Positions 41,794-44,864 of a stretch of DNA of 44,864 bases are shown here, one piece after another. Positions within the stretch are counted from its first letter, which is position 1; each line of letters begins with the position of its first letter. The notes under the pieces were generated by a model. The model had not been told where the DNA came from and made no database searches. It saw only the letters and a list, made by a program, of their open reading frames with translations. The position numbers were made by a program, and so were the translations under genes. The stretch comes from Deltaproteobacteria bacterium. GTDB lineage: Bacteria; Desulfobacterota; Binatia; DP-6. The stretch spans positions 1 to 44,864 of the forward strand of contig VBKJ01000160.1 of the NCBI GenBank assembly GCA_005879795.1, written 5' to 3'.

Positions 41794-43686
41794 CTACTTG
41801 CAGACCCTCCCCTGGCGGCTGCGCTTGCAGCTCTTCGAGCAGCAGTCGGCGTTCCCGGTGCAGGTGGAACCGGACACGAGGCACGCGGCGAGCGTCGTCG
41901 TCGTGGTGCTGCTCGTCGATGCCGTGGTCGTGGTGGTGCTCGGCGCGGTCGTGGTCGTCGTGGTGGTGATGGGTGGTGCCGTCGTCGTCGTGGTGGTCGG
42001 CGGGGCCGTGGTGGTGGTGGTGGTCGAGGTCGTCGTCGTGCTGGTCGGAGCCACCGCGGCGAGCAGGTTCCGCGCATCGAAGCTCCCGAGGCCCGTCACC
42101 ATGTCGTAGCCGACGCCCGCGCTGTAGTCGCCGTTCGAGCCCGACGTGATGTCATGGAGGGCGGCAGTCCCGCAGCGGCCGTAGAGGAGCGCGCCCGGGT
42201 TCCCGAGCGCCCCGCCGTGCTGCTGGACGAGCTCGGCAGCGAGGCCCGCCCATTGCGGCGCCGCGTCCGACGTGCCGCCGACGATGTACCAGGAGCCGCC
42301 CTCGAGGACGTAGTTGCCCGGCGAGGTGTTGGCCTCGAGCGCGACGTCGGGGACGAGCCGCATCGTGCCGGCCGGGACGCCGCAGCCCTGCTGGAAGGCC
42401 GGGCGCGCGAACACCTGGCTCACGCCCCCGCCCGAGCCGCTCCACCCGGTCTCCGAGCCGTAGCCGCCGCAACCCGGGCTCGAGGGCGTCAGGCCGCTGC
42501 CGCAGGCGGGCGTCGTGCCCCCGACGCCCATCACGTGCGGCGAGTTCGCCGGGTTGTCGACGCCGAGGATGTTGCTGCAGTCGCGGCTCCCGCTGTCCCC
42601 CGACGCTGCGAACCACGACTGCCCGATCGCATTGCCGTTCGCGAAGATGTTGTCGTCGGTCTGCTGCGTGGCCGACGACACGCCCGCCTCGCACGCGCCC
42701 CAGCTGGTGGACACCACGTGACCGGGATTGTCGGTCACGATGCGGTTGTACATCGTCGTGAAGGCGGCGAGGGAGGTCGAGGCCGCCATGTAGTTGAGGA
42801 TGCGGGCGGCCGGCGCCGTGCCGTGGGCGTACTCCACGTCGAGCGCGATCTCGAGCGAGTTGTTACTGCTGAACGCGCAGCCCGGGGACCCCGACGGGCC
42901 GGTGCAGACCTGGCCGCTGCCTGCCGGGAGCTGGGGGAGACCCCACTGGCTGTTGAAGGCCGAGGTGTCGGTGTCTTTCCACGCGTAGGCGCCGGCGATG
43001 ACGATGGTCTGGCCGGCGCCCGCCAGGGCCGCCGTGTTGTCGTAGAAGGTGAAGAGGTCGTTCGGGCTCAGGTGGCAGCAGTTCGACCCGAGCGCCGCCC
43101 GCGGGGCGACGGCGGGCTCGACCGACCGCACGTGGGGATGCCGCTCGCTCAGGTCGTCGAGCCCGATCACTCCCACGACGTAGCTCGCCATCGCGTCGGG
43201 GAACGAGGGCTCGTCGAGTGCCGCATAGTGCAGCTTGCCGGCCCGCTGCACGCGGTGGATCTCCACCCCGAAGGCCCGCTCGAGCGCCGCGACGCTGCCC
43301 ACCGCGCCGACCAGCAGCCGGTTCGGGAAGCGCGTCGTGACCCGCAGCCCGACATCGCGGAGATGGCCGACCACCGCCTCCTCCTCGGCCGGGGTGGGCG
43401 CGTAGAGGGCGTCGAACTCCGCCTGGCTCAGGAACGCGTGGTAGCGAGGCGAGGCAGGGTCCTGGACGTCGGCGAGGAAGGCCTCGAGCGCCGCGCGGTC
43501 GCGCACATCGAGGCTCACCACCACGTGATGGCGCTCGGCGGTGGGCGCGCGACCGAGATCGACCACGTCCCTCAGGTGGGGCGAGAGCGAGGATGACCTG
43601 CCAGGCGCCCCCGCTGCGGGGGCGGCCGCCATGCCGATCGCCAGCGCGATCAGCGAGAGCGAGCGAGCAATCGTCGGTAGCTGCAT
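41794..43686 (-). CDS. Secreted S53 (sedolisin/kumamolisin-type) peptidase with Thr-rich linker and C-terminal knottin
   Basis: The 630-residue preproprotein starts at ATG 43686 with GGAGG 4 bp ahead. A signal peptide is followed by the S53 prodomain (HHVVVSLDVRDRAALEAFL, FPNRLLVGAVGSV). Catalytic residues are Glu279 and Asp283 (NSLEIALDVEY), Asp364 (AASGDSGS) and Ser473 (GGTSDAAPQWAG). A calcium site follows (HDITSGSNGDYSAGVGYDMV). After residue about 540 comes a Thr-rich linker of TTTT/APP repeats, then a six-Cys end, CLVSGSTCTGNADCC with SKSCKRSRQGRVCK, spaced C-x6-C-x5-CC-x3-C-x8-C like an inhibitor cystine knot. The enzyme class works at low pH and autoprocesses; here it should be secreted and anchored or targeted by the tail. 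Confidence 0.94.
   Translation of the reverse strand: MQLPTIARSLSLIALAIGMAAAPAAGAPGRSSSLSPHLRDVVDLGRAPTAERHHVVVSLDVRDRAALEAFLADVQDPASPRYHAFLSQAEFDALYAPTPAEEEAVVGHLRDVGLRVTTRFPNRLLVGAVGSVAALERAFGVEIHRVQRAGKLHYAALDEPSFPDAMASYVVGVIGLDDLSERHPHVRSVEPAVAPRAALGSNCCHLSPNDLFTFYDNTAALAGAGQTIVIAGAYAWKDTDTSAFNSQWGLPQLPAGSGQVCTGPSGSPGCAFSSNNSLEIALDVEYAHGTAPAARILNYMAASTSLAAFTTMYNRIVTDNPGHVVSTSWGACEAGVSSATQQTDDNIFANGNAIGQSWFAASGDSGSRDCSNILGVDNPANSPHVMGVGGTTPACGSGLTPSSPGCGGYGSETGWSGSGGGVSQVFARPAFQQGCGVPAGTMRLVPDVALEANTSPGNYVLEGGSWYIVGGTSDAAPQWAGLAAELVQQHGGALGNPGALLYGRCGTAALHDITSGSNGDYSAGVGYDMVTGLGSFDARNLLAAVAPTSTTTTSTTTTTTAPPTTTTTTAPPITTTTTTTAPSTTTTTASTSSTTTTTLAACLVSGSTCTGNADCCSKSCKRSRQGRVCK
41876..42060 (-). 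repeat. Threonine-codon repeat array (linker)
   Basis: A degenerate ACC/ACG/ACA repeat with CCG-CCG interruptions encodes the Thr/Pro linker of the S53 peptidase. It is in-frame, so length changes by slippage would alter the linker without breaking the protein. Confidence 0.85.
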
Positions 43687-44032
43687 CGATCCTCCAGACT
43701 CCCGAGACGGTGGCTGATCCACCCCGCGGCCCGCCGAGGCAAGTTCCGTCTCGGCAGGGAGCATCCGCAGAGAGAGCAAGGATCGTGCTCGGCTCGGCCA
43801 TGGCGCCGGGCAGGAGTCCCGGGCGAGGCGAGCGCACGGCGTGTGCCGTCGGCGCCCGCCTGTGTCGCCCGCGACCCAGCCGGGGCGGCACCGACGCCCC
43901 CGGACGGTCACGGAGCGCGGAAGTCCGGCCGGCGCCACTGGTGGAGGCTCGAGGCCCGAGTCGGTGCCTGCTACCGGTGCTGCGGCGCGAACCGAGGCCG
44001 CACCTCGGGGGCCGGGGACGCAGGACGGGCGG
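43687..44032. other. 346-bp intergenic region upstream of the S53 peptidase
   Basis: No gene is supported. ORFs on both strands are Arg/Pro-rich shadows without ribosome sites. It should hold the peptidase promoter, but no clear -35/-10 pair or sigma-54 element is seen. Confidence 0.5.
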
Positions 44033-44296
44033 CTACCCGCCCAGCGCCGCCTTCACCTTGCGCAGGGTCTCGAGGTCCTTGTTGAGGCCGTCGACGTGCT
44101 GCTGCATCTCGACGATGCTCGAGCCGAGCTGGGCGGCCGAGCCGAGCGCGCCGCCCTGCTCGCCCGCCTTCTTCATGACGTCGCCGAGCTGCGCCTCGAC
44201 GCTCCGCGGCCCGAGGGCTCCGCACAGGTAGCCGGCGCCGAAAATACCCGCTACCGCGAGCATGCGAAGCCCGCGGCCGATCCGTTTCTGGAGCAT
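44033..44296 (-). CDS. Small exported or membrane-anchored coiled-coil protein (87 aa)
   Basis: The ATG at 44296 has a GGGGGACGGG purine run just upstream. The hydrophobic N-terminus (MLAVAGIFGAGYLCGALG, ending SVEAQ) acts as signal or anchor. The mature part is a predicted helix (QLGDVMKKAGEQGG, SSIVEMQQHVDGLNKDLETL). No family is recognised. It lies 20 bp after the VWA gene on the same strand, so the two are probably co-transcribed; functional coupling is inferred only from that. Confidence 0.75.
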   Translation of the reverse strand: MLQKRIGRGLRMLAVAGIFGAGYLCGALGPRSVEAQLGDVMKKAGEQGGALGSAAQLGSSIVEMQQHVDGLNKDLETLRKVKAALGG

Positions 44297-44316
44297 CCCG
44301 TCCCCCTTCGCGCGCC

Positions 44317-44864
44317 TCACACGCGCTTGCGCTTCTTCGCCATGTAGTCGACGAGCAGGTACTCGCCGAGGCGGTCCGGACGCGTGTAGAGCGCGCGGCC
44401 CTTGTTGATGCGCGTCATGCGCTCGACGAAGGCGCGCAGGCTCGGGCTGTCGTCGAGCATGAAGGTGTTGATGACGATGCCGCGGCGGGTGACACGCTCG
44501 ACCTCCTTGAGCGTCTCCTGCGCGGCACGCATGGAGATGCCGCCGAACGACAGCGGCCACTCGCAGTAGAGCCGGCCGCGCAGGAAGTAGGCCGTCGGCT
44601 GGCCGTCGGTGATGATGATGATGTGCTGGTTGTTGCTCGGGTGGCGGACGAGGAGGTCGGCGGCGAGGCGCAGCCCGTCCTGCAGGTTGGTGAACGGGTC
44701 GCCCATGTTCCAGCTCGCCTCGGGGAGGTCGCGCAGCCGGAGCTCCACGGCGCGCGTGAAGAAGCCCACGATCGCGAAGTAGTCGCGCGGATAGCGGGCG
44801 CGGATCAGGCTCTCCATCGCCATCGCGACCTTCTTGGCAGCGGCGAAGCGCCCCTCCCACGACA
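44317..44864 (-). CDS. VWA-domain protein (partial, N-terminus off right edge)
   Basis: The visible about 182 residues are the C-terminal part of a VWA domain: SWEGRFAAAKKVAMAMESLI, then NMGDPFTNLQDGLRLAADLL, HIIIITDGQPTAYFLRGRLY and TRRGIVINTFMLDDSPSLRA. The MIDAS Thr in DPFTNLQ and Asp in ITDGQPT are present; the first DxSxS motif should lie beyond the edge. The sequence style (CEWPLSFGG, TRINKGRALYTRPDRLGEYL, DYMAKKR) is that of VWA proteins that partner MoxR-type AAA+ ATPases. The ATPase gene may lie further to the right. The frame reaches the window edge without a stop. Confidence 0.9.
   Translation of the reverse strand, partial: SWEGRFAAAKKVAMAMESLIRARYPRDYFAIVGFFTRAVELRLRDLPEASWNMGDPFTNLQDGLRLAADLLVRHPSNNQHIIIITDGQPTAYFLRGRLYCEWPLSFGGISMRAAQETLKEVERVTRRGIVINTFMLDDSPSLRAFVERMTRINKGRALYTRPDRLGEYLLVDYMAKKRKRV

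Noticed and set aside
41876-42060. Repeat array considered as CRISPR or minisatellite
   Set aside because: It is an in-frame Thr-codon linker without regular repeat and spacer units.
40147-43596. 1149-codon plus-strand ORF opposite mutS and the S53 peptidase
   Set aside because: It spans two clear genes and the space between, with low-complexity Arg/Gly composition and no domain.

Overview
The window is about 45 kb of very GC-rich (roughly 70%) chromosomal DNA from a Gram-negative bacterium. Outer-membrane export (Wza-type), apolipoprotein N-acyltransferase, MurJ and an AMIN-domain amidase all point to a two-membrane cell. Both tRNA genes have TTGACA-type sigma-70 promoters. An F420-type (DUF385-like) reductase, Thr-rich linkers ending in a six-Cys knot, and the general gene style resemble uncultured soil lineages such as Binatota or deltaproteobacteria-like groups. 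This placement is an inference; no rRNA gene is present.

Layout. (1) 1-5455, minus strand: an exopolysaccharide operon running off the left edge. Its order is small Cys-rich protein, exported six-Cys peptide, Wza-like exporter, Wzc-like co-polymerase/tyrosine kinase, O-antigen-ligase-type polymerase. A sigma-54-like promoter at about 5534-5547 precedes it, and a sigma-54 activator without a receiver domain is encoded just upstream (5989-7233). (2) 7.2-15.7 kb: small metabolic and hypothetical genes. These include a deazaflavin-type reductase, a secreted glycoside-hydrolase-like protein, a nitroreductase, an enoyl-CoA hydratase remnant, an acyl-CoA dehydrogenase-fold oxidoreductase, pterin carbinolamine dehydratase, a GFA protein, a TfoX-like protein, an NDH-2-like flavoprotein, and tRNA-Cys and tRNA-fMet. 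(3) 15.9-25.9 kb: a secreted phosphoesterase, a histidine kinase with a degenerate receiver, a secreted unknown, lnt, a large PDZ/membrane/GAF histidine kinase, and murJ. The stretch from about 18.6 to 22.5 kb looks less GC-rich than its surroundings. (4) 25.7-29.7 kb, minus: a tightly packed housekeeping run of M50 protease, trpS, scpA, scpB and an RluB-type pseudouridine synthase that lacks its own ATG/GTG/TTG start. (5) 29.8-37.6 kb, minus: a frameshifted EthD-like gene, a sulfatase, a PIN toxin/antitoxin pair, a Xer recombinase, glnD and an AMIN amidase. (6) 37.7-44.9 kb: an orphan histidine kinase, mutS, a secreted S53 peptidase with Thr-rich linker and knottin tail, a small secreted coiled-coil protein, and a VWA protein running off the right edge.

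No prophage, insertion sequence, CRISPR array or rRNA operon was seen. The most unusual items are the sigma-54-linked polysaccharide operon led by two Cys-rich small proteins, the scpB/rluB in-frame junction, the knottin-tailed protease, the A29:U41 initiator tRNA, and the compositional break inside the large kinase gene. Nearly all long ORFs opposite real genes are high-GC shadows and are left out.
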